From Thermoplasmata archaeon (GTDB lineage: Archaea > Thermoplasmatota > Thermoplasmata > Lutacidiplasmatales > UBA184), in assembly GCA_013044425.1 (NCBI GenBank), contig JABEUK010000079.1, forward strand, positions 1 to 15,361: a DNA stretch of 15,361 bases, in the 5' to 3' direction. The number at the start of each line of letters is the position of its first letter. Position 1 is the first letter of the stretch. The notes beneath the pieces are model-generated. The model had not been told where the DNA came from. It ran no database searches and worked only from the letters and a program-made list of their open reading frames with translations. Below, piece by piece: positions 6,745 to 13,140 of this stretch. Position numbers and translations under genes: made by a program.

Positions 6745-7694
6745 GGGGACCCGCCCGGCGGGAGCACGCGCGCGGTCAAAGGCTCTGCGCGGGCCGCGCG
6801 CAGGATCTCATCCACGACGAGGTTCCCGGCACGGGCTTGACCTTCCCGGGTGGACGCGCCGATGTGGGGAGTCGCGATGACGTCGGGCCGTTCGAGCAGC
6901 TCCCGAAGCCGGGGTGGTTCCTCGTCGAAGACGTCCAGCGCTGCGCCGGCGAGTCGTCCGGATTTCAGCGCCGCGAGCAAGGCCGTCTCGTCGACGAGAG
7001 GACCCCGTGCCACGTTGATGAGCACCGCTCCCGGCCGCATCTGTTCGAGCGCGCGGGCGTCCATCAGGTGGTGGTTCTCGGGAGTGAGGGACGCATGCAA
7101 ACTGACGATGTCCGCTCGACCGAGCAGGGTTGGCAGGTCCACGAGCTCGGTCGCGTCGATCGGGGCGGAAAGGAAGGGATCGTACGCGACCGCGCGGACG
7201 CCGAACGGGATCAGTCGCCGCTGGACCTCGCGCGCGATCCGACCGTACCCGATGTAGCCGATCGTGCGCCCGGCGATCTCCCCGCCGTTAGTGCCGCGCT
7301 CCCAACCCCCCGCCTTGGTCGACACGATCCCCGGCCACAACCGGCGAACGAGCATCAGTGCGAACGCCACCGTGAGCTCGGCGACGCTCGCGGTCGCGGC
7401 GCTCGGTGTGTTGACGACGTCGATCGACCGGGCCGCGACGGCGCTCATGTCGATGTTGTCCACCCCAACCCCCGCCCGAGCGATGAGTCGTAGGTGGGGC
7501 GCGTTACGGAGCATCTCCTCGGTCACCTTCGTCCGGCTGCGCACCACGAGCGCCCACGCAGTGGGAAGCGCGGCGCGGAGCGCGTCGGCGCCGGCCGTGG
7601 CATCGACCACGGTGCAAGGTCCCGAGCGCAATCGATCGACCGCGGCTCGATCGATCGGGTCCGCGATCACGACGATCCGAGCGGCTTCGGGCAC
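6741..7694 (-). CDS. serA: D-3-phosphoglycerate dehydrogenase homologue, short form
   Basis: A 317-residue D-isomer-specific 2-hydroxyacid dehydrogenase. The substrate-domain segment ARAGVGVDNID (72-82), the NAD-binding G146/G149/G151 in IGYIGYG, and the catalytic R230 (NVARGPLVDE), E259 (FDEEPP) and H277 (TPHIGAST) are all present. It ends shortly after the substrate domain and lacks the C-terminal ACT or ASB regulatory domains of long SerA proteins, so serine feedback through an ACT domain is not expected. The start is a GTG at 7694; a TATA-like GGCTTAGCC lies about 27 nt upstream. The ATGA overlap with the downstream aminotransferase gene supports a serine-biosynthesis role (3-phosphoglycerate to 3-phosphohydroxypyruvate). 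Other 2-hydroxyacid dehydrogenases such as glyoxylate reductase share these motifs, so the substrate rests mostly on context. Confidence 0.87.
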   Translation of the reverse strand: MPEAARIVVIADPIDRAAVDRLRSGPCTVVDATAGADALRAALPTAWALVVRSRTKVTEEMLRNAPHLRLIARAGVGVDNIDMSAVAARSIDVVNTPSAATASVAELTVAFALMLVRRLWPGIVSTKAGGWERGTNGGEIAGRTIGYIGYGRIAREVQRRLIPFGVRAVAYDPFLSAPIDATELVDLPTLLGRADIVSLHASLTPENHHLMDARALEQMRPGAVLINVARGPLVDETALLAALKSGRLAGAALDVFDEEPPRLRELLERPDVIATPHIGASTREGQARAGNLVVDEILRAARAEPLTARVLPPGGSP

Positions 7695-7716
7695 GGCCCG
7701 ACGAATCGAGCGGGGG

Positions 7717-7725
7717 GCTAAGCCT
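7717..7725 (-). promoter_or_regulatory. TATA-like box for the serA operon
   Basis: GGCTTAGCC on the minus strand, centred about 27 nt upstream of the GTG at 7694, in the 42-bp gap after the MoxR stop codon. The match is weaker than others in this window, and read-through from the MoxR gene is an alternative. Confidence 0.35.
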
Positions 7726-7736
7726 TTCCGCTCCCT

Positions 7737-8690
7737 CTAGGCCGACGGCACCTTCGGTACGGTCGTGCGTTCGAGCGCTACTCGAACGATCTCCTCCCCG
7801 CGGATCCCTCGGATCCAGGGCTCGGCCTTGACCGTGATGCGGTGGGCGAGCGCGGGAACGGCGTAGGACTTCACGTCGTCGGGGAGCACGTAGTCCCGCC
7901 CTTCGACCAGCGCGCGGGCCCGCGCGATGCGGATGAGCGCGAGCGAGCCCCGGGGCGAGGCGCCGACCTCCGATCGCGGGTCGTCGCGCGTGGCGCGGAC
8001 GAGATCGACGATGTAGGACTCGATGGAGGGGTCCACCGTGACCTCCTCTACCGAGCGCTGCATCTCCTGGAACTCGGAGAGGGTAAGGACCCGGGGAACC
8101 TCGACCATCTCGTGCTTGCGCTCGCGACGACGCTTCAGGATCTCCCGTTCCTCCTCGATCGTGGGGTACCCCACCCGCAACCGCAGCAGGAACCGATCGA
8201 TCTGAGCTTCCGGTAGTGGATAGGTTCCCTCGAGCTCGAGCGGGTTCTCGGTGGCGAGGACGAGAAACGGCCGATCGAGCGGATACGTTGACCGGTCGCT
8301 GGTGACCTGGTACTCCTGCATCGCCTCTAGGAGAGCCGACTGCACCTTGGGGGGAGCGCGATTGATCTCGTCGGCCAGCACCAGGTTCGCGAACAATGGG
8401 CCGGGCCGGAAGCGGATCTGTCGATCCTCCTCCAGGATCTCGGTGCCGGTGATATCGTGGGGTAGGAGGTCGGAAGTGAACTGGATCCGCTGGAACTTCA
8501 GCCCGAGGGCCTGGGCGAAGGACTTCGCCATGAGCGTCTTGCCGAGGCCGGGAAGATCCTCGAGGAGGAGGTGCCCGTCCGCGAGGAGGCCGACCGCGAT
8601 CTGGTCGAGGACCGCGTCCCGACCTACGATCGCGGCGTGAACGGCCTCGCGGATCCGGTCCATCCGAACGCGGGTCGTCGCACCGTCCAT
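7737..8690 (-). CDS. MoxR-family AAA+ ATPase
   Basis: A 317-residue AAA+ ATPase. Walker A is LEDLPGLGKT (43-52), Walker B is LVLADEINR (103-111), and sensor 1 lies in ATENP (146-150) within the family-typical ATENPLELEGTYPLPEAQIDRF (split across 146-167). The C-terminal lid domain with VGASPRGSLALIRIARARAL is also typical. MoxR ATPases act as chaperones or assembly factors for partner complexes, often with vWA proteins such as DUF58 proteins; the exact substrate is unknown. The frame is open upstream to 8927, but those 79 residues are unlike MoxR N-termini and lie upstream of the TATA-like box, so the ATG at 8690 is chosen. A 252-bp spacer with hairpins and its own TATA element separates it from the rest of the membrane-complex genes on the same strand. 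Confidence 0.93.
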   Translation of the reverse strand: MDGATTRVRMDRIREAVHAAIVGRDAVLDQIAVGLLADGHLLLEDLPGLGKTLMAKSFAQALGLKFQRIQFTSDLLPHDITGTEILEEDRQIRFRPGPLFANLVLADEINRAPPKVQSALLEAMQEYQVTSDRSTYPLDRPFLVLATENPLELEGTYPLPEAQIDRFLLRLRVGYPTIEEEREILKRRRERKHEMVEVPRVLTLSEFQEMQRSVEEVTVDPSIESYIVDLVRATRDDPRSEVGASPRGSLALIRIARARALVEGRDYVLPDDVKSYAVPALAHRITVKAEPWIRGIRGEEIVRVALERTTVPKVPSA

Positions 8691-8720
8691 CTCCGTCCCT
8701 CGTACTTCACGAACCTCGAC

Positions 8721-8729
8721 CCTATATGT
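8721..8729 (-). promoter_or_regulatory. TATA-like box for the MoxR gene
   Basis: ACATATAGG on the minus strand, a good TATA-like element centred about 35 nt upstream of the ATG at 8690. It predicts a transcript with a very short leader of roughly 8 nt. A small inverted repeat, ACCGT (8751-8755) and ACGGT (8769-8773), lies just upstream and could be a regulator site. Confidence 0.5.
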
Positions 8730-8816
8730 GGACGCCTCCGCTATTCCCCGACCGTAACGATCCGCATCACGGTAGGCCGATGCCCTCTCCGCGGTCTGAC
8801 CCAGGCCGGGGCTGCC

Positions 8817-8940
8817 GGACACCGGGGTTGTCCTCACTTCACTCCCTGCGGACGACCCGTCCGCGTTGGGTCGAGAGGGACCCTTCGACGGTACCCGAGC
8901 GCGACCGTGAGGCCGCGCCGACCGCACGAGAGAGGTCGGC
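8817..8940 (-). terminator. Hairpin cluster downstream of the DUF58 operon
   Basis: Four perfect inverted repeats lie in tandem in the spacer between the 177-aa membrane protein stop (8943) and the MoxR promoter: GCCGACC/GGTCGGC (8917-8923 with 8934-8940, starting 2 nt after the stop codon), GGGTC/GACCC (8868-8872 with 8879-8883), GCGGAC/GTCCGC (8848-8853 with 8859-8864) and GGACA/TGTCC (8817-8821 with 8829-8833). GACCC at 8854-8858, the loop of the third hairpin, can also pair with GGGTC at 8868-8872, so alternative folds are possible. A terminator, mRNA 3' stabiliser or processing site is plausible; no T-run is visible. Confidence 0.35.
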
Positions 8941-8942
8941 GG

Positions 8943-9476
8943 CTAAATCGTTGGCGTGTCGGGGGCAGAGAAGGTTTCCGGATGGATGAGCACCCAGGCG
9001 ACCGCGAGGAGACCCCCCACCAGGAGCCCGGCGGCGACCCCTACGTAGACGTATCCCGGCTGGATGAGCAGCGAGCTCGAAAGAGCCACGGCGACGCCAA
9101 GCGCCGGCAGGAGGAGCACATCCCCGGAGCGTCGCAGGGTGCCGCGCGGGAGCTCCGGGTCGGCCGAGAGCCACAGGAATAGCGCCAGCGCGGAGACGCC
9201 GGCCAACAAATCGGTGACAATCGAGGGTGGTACGACCAGGGCGAGATAGCCGAGGGAGGCCACGGCCGGCAAGAACTCGTACGGCCGAACGCTCCGTCCG
9301 GCGAACGCGCGCAGCGTCCCGGCGGCCGCGAATCCCACGATCGCGATCGCGATGCCCACCACCGCTCCGTGCGGGTCCCAGATCCCGAGTCCTACGGCGA
9401 CCGCCGCCCCGGCCGCGAGCAGGCCCGGGCCCTCACGGCGCACGGTTCGCGTCTGGGGAGGCGGATCGGTCGTCAC
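8943..9476 (-). CDS. Multi-TM membrane protein of the MoxR/DUF58 cluster
   Basis: A 177-residue hydrophobic protein that I do not recognise by sequence. Hydrophobic segments lie at about 18-32, 36-54, 68-86, 88-104, 119-137 and 141-163, suggesting about six membrane spans with short loops and a short polar C-terminus. The GTG start at 9476 overlaps the DUF58 stop (TCAC at 9473-9476, GTGA on the coding strand) and is preceded by GGAGG five nt upstream, so the longer frame starting at 9644 is rejected because it overlaps DUF58 coding sequence. Its place between a DUF58 gene and a MoxR gene recalls the uncharacterised membrane protein found at this position in haloarchaeal clusters (as I recall it, DUF7519), but homology is not shown. 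It probably forms part of a membrane complex with its neighbours. Confidence 0.75.
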   Translation of the reverse strand: MTTDPPPQTRTVRREGPGLLAAGAAVAVGLGIWDPHGAVVGIAIAIVGFAAAGTLRAFAGRSVRPYEFLPAVASLGYLALVVPPSIVTDLLAGVSALALFLWLSADPELPRGTLRRSGDVLLLPALGVAVALSSSLLIQPGYVYVGVAAGLLVGGLLAVAWVLIHPETFSAPDTPTI

Positions 9477-10774
9477 GAACGCCTCCGCGACCCAAGCCCC
9501 GCTCGCAGCATCGCTTGGAAGCCCGCGAGCGACCAGTACTCCTCCCAATCGATCACGGGAGCGTCCTTCCAGACCCGGGCGATCCGCTCGTGGCGGGCCA
9601 AGCGCAGGAGCCGGCGCACGAGCGCGAGGTCCTCCTCGCCCCATCCCGGCGGATCGGGAGCCGCGGTGATCGGCGAGGGGCTCAGCACCACGGTCGGGAA
9701 CCCTCGCCGGCGCAGGTAGGGAACGAGCCGGGCGGCCTCCTCATCGACGAGGGAGGCGAGCAGGATCGTGGTGACGCCGGCACGAAAGTGGCGTCGCATC
9801 GCGATCGCGCATCGTTCGGACGGCCCTGCGATGGGAGCAACGTGGCTGTCCATCAGCACGCGGCGGATGCGGAGTCGCTGGGCCCGACCCGCCCCGAGGG
9901 GGACCGCCGTCAGGAACTCCCCGTAGGTGGCCACGCCGACCCGGGCCTTCTCCCGTAGGAAAGCTCCGGCGATCCCGAGGGCCGCGGCGCGCGCGACGCC
10001 CACGATCCGTTCGTCGACCTCGGGGCCGAGCCCGGTCGGGCGAAGGTCGAGGACGAGCAGGATGTCGCCCGTACGCTCGAGATGGAACTCGTTGACCCAC
10101 GTACGCCCCGAACGTGCCGTGGCCGCCCAGTTGATGTGACGCGGGGGATCGGACGGGCGTGCGATCCTCAGACCAAAGAACTCCCCACTCGAACCGAGCG
10201 CGCGGGAGCGAGTCTCGCCCGGAAGGACGATCGTCCGCATGAGCCGAACCCGTCCGATGCGGCCGATCTCCGGAGGATAGCGTTCGATCGAGAGCTCCTC
10301 GGCGACCGGGCGGATCGATCGCTCGACCAGGTCGAGCGGGTCGACCCACAGAACCTCGGGTACCGGGAGCTGGGCGATCAACGGCTCGTGGGCCTTCCAG
10401 AAGAACTCGAAGCTAAGGGAGCCCTCGGAGTACTCGAAACGCGGTGGGGCGCGAAGGAGGAGGCCGGAAGGCCGGTCCAGTCGTAGCTGAAGCTCCTGCG
10501 GCGGGAGCGCACGCTCGCTCGGCACGACCTGCCCGCGGATAGTGACCTCCTCTTCACTGCCGTACACGCCCCAGTCGATCTTGGCGCTCGCCTGTCGAGG
10601 ACCGAGGAGAGCGGCCCCGAGGGGAGCGAGCAGGAAGGGCAACGCGAGGAACAGGGGAACCGGGGTGCGTGCCGCCAACCCGAGCACGAGAAGGGCGGCT
10701 CCAACCCCGTAGAAGAGCCACGATCGGGGTCGCCATTGGAGTAGGGATCGCTCGGTCTCCCCGCCGAAGATCAC
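9473..10774 (-). CDS. DUF58 (vWA-like) membrane protein
   Basis: A 433-residue protein with two N-terminal membrane segments (about 19-36 and 40-58), a beta-rich region, then the DUF58 core. The signature GEFFGLRIARPSDPPRHINW (197-216) followed by AATARSG and VNEFHLERTGDILLVLD matches DUF58 (the usual form is GEFxGLRxYxPGDxxRxIDWxAxAR). DUF58 proteins carry a vWA-like domain; the metal site motif DxSxS is altered to DLRPT (243-247), so metal binding is doubtful. The C-terminus is soluble and rich in R. It starts with a GTG that overlaps the preceding stop (GTGA, 10771-10774), with GGAG eight nt upstream. Its partners are probably the MoxR ATPase, the DUF4129 protein and the small TM proteins of the same cluster. 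Molecular role is unknown. Confidence 0.9.
   Translation of the reverse strand: MIFGGETERSLLQWRPRSWLFYGVGAALLVLGLAARTPVPLFLALPFLLAPLGAALLGPRQASAKIDWGVYGSEEEVTIRGQVVPSERALPPQELQLRLDRPSGLLLRAPPRFEYSEGSLSFEFFWKAHEPLIAQLPVPEVLWVDPLDLVERSIRPVAEELSIERYPPEIGRIGRVRLMRTIVLPGETRSRALGSSGEFFGLRIARPSDPPRHINWAATARSGRTWVNEFHLERTGDILLVLDLRPTGLGPEVDERIVGVARAAALGIAGAFLREKARVGVATYGEFLTAVPLGAGRAQRLRIRRVLMDSHVAPIAGPSERCAIAMRRHFRAGVTTILLASLVDEEAARLVPYLRRRGFPTVVLSPSPITAAPDPPGWGEEDLALVRRLLRLARHERIARVWKDAPVIDWEEYWSLAGFQAMLRAGLGSRRRS
9482..9486 (-). promoter_or_regulatory. Shine-Dalgarno of the 177-aa membrane protein gene
   Basis: GGAGG on the minus strand, five nt before the GTG at 9476 and inside the last codons of the DUF58 gene. 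It decides the start in favour of the GTGA overlap. Confidence 0.6.
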
Positions 10775-11190
10775 GATTCCCGCTCCAACTGTTCGACCCG
10801 GGTGGCGACGTACTTGCGGAAGCCCGCGGCGTTCATCGATACGATCGTGGAGAGCTCCCCCCGGGGACGAGAGGGCAGTCGAGGGTTCGGTCCGGCGCGC
10901 TCGACCTGATCGAGCAGGAGGACCAGCTCCTCTCGGTGGATCCGGTCGCCTGCGAACGCCCGAAGAGCCCGAAGCGAGGGCCGGCTATCTGGAACGTGCA
11001 CCGGTCTCCGGTCCTCACCGCGGCTGGCGAGAACGCCATACGGGCCGAGTGAGGCCGCGAGCACCACCGCCGCCGCACCCGCGGGCACCGCCAGGGCGAT
11101 GTTGGGCCCTGCGGTGATCGCGAGGGCGATGGCGATCGCGATGAGGGCGAGGATTCCTGCGATCACCCCCGTGGATGGAGCTGCCGTCAC
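10771..11190 (-). CDS. Small 2-TM protein of the MoxR/DUF58 cluster
   Basis: A 139-residue protein of unknown family. Two hydrophobic segments (about 8-26 and 30-54) form a hairpin in the membrane, followed by a cytoplasmic-looking helical part of about 80 residues (from RGEDRRPVHV to the end) containing REELVLLLDQVE. The open frame extends upstream to 12108 but that extension is a shadow of the DUF4129 gene; the GTG at 11190 overlaps the DUF4129 stop (GTGA, 11187-11190) and has a strong AAGGAGG ten nt upstream. The position and topology (2 TM plus acidic/helical tail, between DUF4129 and DUF58 genes) resemble the small protein I recall from haloarchaeal clusters (DUF7269); this is a positional analogy, not a sequence match. 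Confidence 0.78.
   Translation of the reverse strand: MTAAPSTGVIAGILALIAIAIALAITAGPNIALAVPAGAAAVVLAASLGPYGVLASRGEDRRPVHVPDSRPSLRALRAFAGDRIHREELVLLLDQVERAGPNPRLPSRPRGELSTIVSMNAAGFRKYVATRVEQLERES
10783..10786 (-). promoter_or_regulatory. Shine-Dalgarno of the DUF58 gene
   Basis: GGAG on the minus strand, eight nt upstream of the GTG at 10774, within the end of the preceding gene. It supports initiation at the GTGA overlap. Confidence 0.45.
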
Positions 11191-12092
11191 GCCCGCTGAG
11201 CCTCCTTGGCGCCCAGCTCCTCGACGGCTCGCCGGAGGGCGGACTTGGCCCGAGCCACTTCCTCCGGCCCGATGGGGTGCTGCGAGTAGCGGGCCTCCTC
11301 GAAGAGATGCGTGATCTCTTGCGCGGTATCGAGCCCGATCCCGAGACGTATCAAGTGGCCCCGTCGGATCTCTTCGGCGGTCTGCCGATCCGTGTCCCCC
11401 ACGATCGGAGTCAGGCGGTTCAGGAGGTGGCCGTACAGGCGAACGAGCACCGTCCGGGGTTCCTCGTCCGTGTCGAGCGCAGCTGAAGCCTGCACGAGCA
11501 CGTCGCGAACCTCCTCGTCGGTGGGGATCGGCCGCACGGCCCGCGTGCGCTCCCGAGTCCCGAGCATCCGCAGGGCCACCGCTGTCCCAACGAGCGCGAC
11601 CGCCGCAACCAACGCGAACAGAGCCCATGGGGGGATGGCCAGGTGGAGTGGAGCGAAGCCGGTGCCCGACCCGGTACCGTTCGCAGCGGAGGAGGTGTTG
11701 CCACCCCCCGACGTGTCGTTCGAGCCCGGGCCCACGGGGCTCAGGGGCAGCAGGCTTCCACCCCCGAGGCCACGGCCCACCACCGCGAAGACCGTCAGGA
11801 GAACGATCGTGGTGAGCACGACGGCGAGGATCCGGGCCGGGTAGGGCATGGTTCGTTGCCGGAGCCGGTCGACGATTAGGAAGCCGGCGACCCCCAGGAA
11901 TCCCGCCACCAGGATCCACTGGAATGCCGTCTCTGAGAGCTCCAGGAGCGTGGGAGAAGGGGTCGAGGAAGAGGTAGGCGTGGTGGCGGAGGCGGTCAAG
12001 AGTGCGGCCGCACCACCCACGGCGAGCGCGATCCCCAGGATCAACACCCAGGAGAGCGAAGACGCCCGAGGGGAACGACGGACCGCGCTCAT
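11187..12092 (-). CDS. DUF4129 domain membrane protein
   Basis: A 301-residue protein with hydrophobic segments at about 14-34, 57-75, 85-104 and 153-176. Between spans 3 and 4 is a Gly/Ser/Asn/Thr-rich loop (about 108-148) with several N-x-S/T sites, probably outside the cell. The cytoplasmic C-terminal domain (about 190-293) carries the DUF4129 pattern: VRLYGHLL (217-224), a T-AEEIRR helix and FEEARYSQHPI (264-274). DUF4129 domains occur at the ends of transglutaminase-like proteins and in MoxR/DUF58 clusters. The frame is open upstream to 12728, but the ATG at 12092 sits about 26 nt below a TATA-like box and begins the first natural membrane segment; sequence upstream is a shadow of the GNAT gene. 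It is the first gene of a tightly overlapping set continuing to 8943. Confidence 0.88.
   Translation of the reverse strand: MSAVRRSPRASSLSWVLILGIALAVGGAAALLTASATTPTSSSTPSPTLLELSETAFQWILVAGFLGVAGFLIVDRLRQRTMPYPARILAVVLTTIVLLTVFAVVGRGLGGGSLLPLSPVGPGSNDTSGGGNTSSAANGTGSGTGFAPLHLAIPPWALFALVAAVALVGTAVALRMLGTRERTRAVRPIPTDEEVRDVLVQASAALDTDEEPRTVLVRLYGHLLNRLTPIVGDTDRQTAEEIRRGHLIRLGIGLDTAQEITHLFEEARYSQHPIGPEEVARAKSALRRAVEELGAKEAQRA
11201..11207 (-). promoter_or_regulatory. Shine-Dalgarno of the 139-aa 2-TM gene
   Basis: AAGGAGG on the minus strand, ten nt before the GTG at 11190 and inside the last DUF4129 codons. It is the strongest ribosome-binding motif I found and fixes the start. Confidence 0.65.
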
Positions 12093-12114
12093 CCCTGCCG
12101 GTACGCACCGCACT

Positions 12115-12122
12115 CCATATGC
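12115..12122 (-). promoter_or_regulatory. TATA-like box for the DUF4129-DUF58 operon
   Basis: GCATATGG on the minus strand, centred about 26 nt upstream of the ATG at 12092, predicting a leaderless mRNA for the first gene. The core CATATG is symmetric. There is no Shine-Dalgarno motif directly before the ATG. Confidence 0.55.
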
Positions 12123-12184
12123 CGCTTTGCGCACGGGGAGGGGAGCGGCGTCCTCCGCCTTCGCTGGGGCGGCGGGTCCCGAGC

Positions 12185-13084
12185 TTAGCTCGGAGGAGGG
12201 GGCTCGCTCGTAGGATTGGGAGCCGGCGGGCGCCGACGTAGCAAGTAGAAGCTTCGGCGCTCGTGCTCGGCGCGGATCACGGCGAAATCCTCCACGTGGT
12301 GGCCGAGATCGTACGCGGCCCGGAAGGCATCCCGCACCGCATGCCGCCAACGCCACAGCGCCGCTCGCTCGTGGGTGCGAACGAGATCGAGGTCGAACGG
12401 AACCTCGATATGCGACGCTTCCGTCGAGGGTTCCGCAACGACGGTGGGAACTCGGATTCCGGACTCCCCCGGCTCGGTCTCGAGGATCGTCGAGGAGGAA
12501 CTCCACCGCTGGAGATCCTCCGCCGGGCTCGGGAACGCTCCTGCGAGACGGGCCACGACCTCCGGATTCGTGAGGGGCCACACCGCCCGGACCCGGTCCG
12601 TCTCGAGACCGGCGTTCACCGCGTCGCCCATCTGCCCGTAGTAGTGGGAGTGGTAGCGGTCCGGTCGCGCTCCGAGCTGCCGGACGAACAGCATCGCGTT
12701 CTTGCTCTGGAGCGGATCGAAGACCCACCGGATCTCGGCGAGGCCGAGACGGACGGCCTCGTCCCGGTAGTAGTTCATCAGGCGATGGCCCACTCGATGG
12801 TTCTGGTATTCGGGACGGACGGCGAGCTGGTGGAGGTAGTGGTAGAGCTGCTCGCCGTCGAAGCCGAGGAAGCCGAGCGCGAACCCCGCGAGGTAGATGT
12901 CGGCGAAGGCGCCGAGCACGAGCCCTCCGTTATCCTGGACGGCCCGCTGGAGCACCGGTGGAATCGGATCGACCTCCTCTCCGCCCCAGGCGAGCCGGTG
13001 GACCTGGTCGACTTGGCGGAACTCCTCGGGCTTGTCGAGGCGACGCAGGCGAAAGTCCTCGATCGGTCCGGCCCCGGCGGCCAC
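12185..13084 (-). CDS. GNAT-family acetyltransferase, COG3375-like
   Basis: A 299-residue soluble protein. The GNAT acetyl-CoA motif is at about 85-103 (HQLAVRPEYQNHRVGHRLM). FDPLQSKNAMLFVRQLGA (122-139) followed by RYHSHYYGQMGDAVNAGL (143-160) and DRVRAVWPL is the pattern I associate with COG3375 predicted acetyltransferases. The acceptor substrate of that group is not established. After the acetyltransferase core there is a less conserved region of about 130 residues ending in a proline-rich tail. It starts with GTG at 13084, about 25 nt downstream of a TATA-like box, and ends 92 bp before the DUF4129 start; because the latter has its own TATA box the two are probably separate units, though read-through is possible. 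Confidence 0.85.
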   Translation of the reverse strand: MAAGAGPIEDFRLRRLDKPEEFRQVDQVHRLAWGGEEVDPIPPVLQRAVQDNGGLVLGAFADIYLAGFALGFLGFDGEQLYHYLHQLAVRPEYQNHRVGHRLMNYYRDEAVRLGLAEIRWVFDPLQSKNAMLFVRQLGARPDRYHSHYYGQMGDAVNAGLETDRVRAVWPLTNPEVVARLAGAFPSPAEDLQRWSSSSTILETEPGESGIRVPTVVAEPSTEASHIEVPFDLDLVRTHERAALWRWRHAVRDAFRAAYDLGHHVEDFAVIRAEHERRSFYLLRRRPPAPNPTSEPPPPS

Positions 13085-13104
13085 GAACTTCGGACGGGAG
13101 GGGA

Positions 13105-13113
13105 TTACTTAAC
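13105..13113 (-). promoter_or_regulatory. TATA-like box for the GNAT gene
   Basis: GTTAAGTAA on the minus strand, centred about 25 nt upstream of the GTG at 13084. This is one of the most A/T-rich patches in the area and supports the GTG as the start of a leaderless mRNA. Confidence 0.55.
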
Positions 13114-13140
13114 CCGGCTCGCAGGAGAACGGGGCGCCCC

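Noticed and set aside
5632..6840. 402-codon plus-strand open frame opposite the class V aminotransferase
   Set aside because: It mirrors the aminotransferase coding sequence, shows no recognisable motif, and runs across the ATGA junction of the serA operon.
8691..8927. N-terminal extension of the MoxR frame by 79 codons
   Set aside because: The extension has no MoxR-like sequence, is rich in S/R/G, contains the TATA-like box at 8721-8729 and the hairpin cluster, and MoxR proteins normally begin close to the ATG at 8690.
10771..12108. A 445-residue protein ending in the 2-TM sequence
   Set aside because: The first about 300 residues are an out-of-frame shadow of the DUF4129 gene. The GTG at 11190 with AAGGAGG and a GTGA overlap is the proper start.
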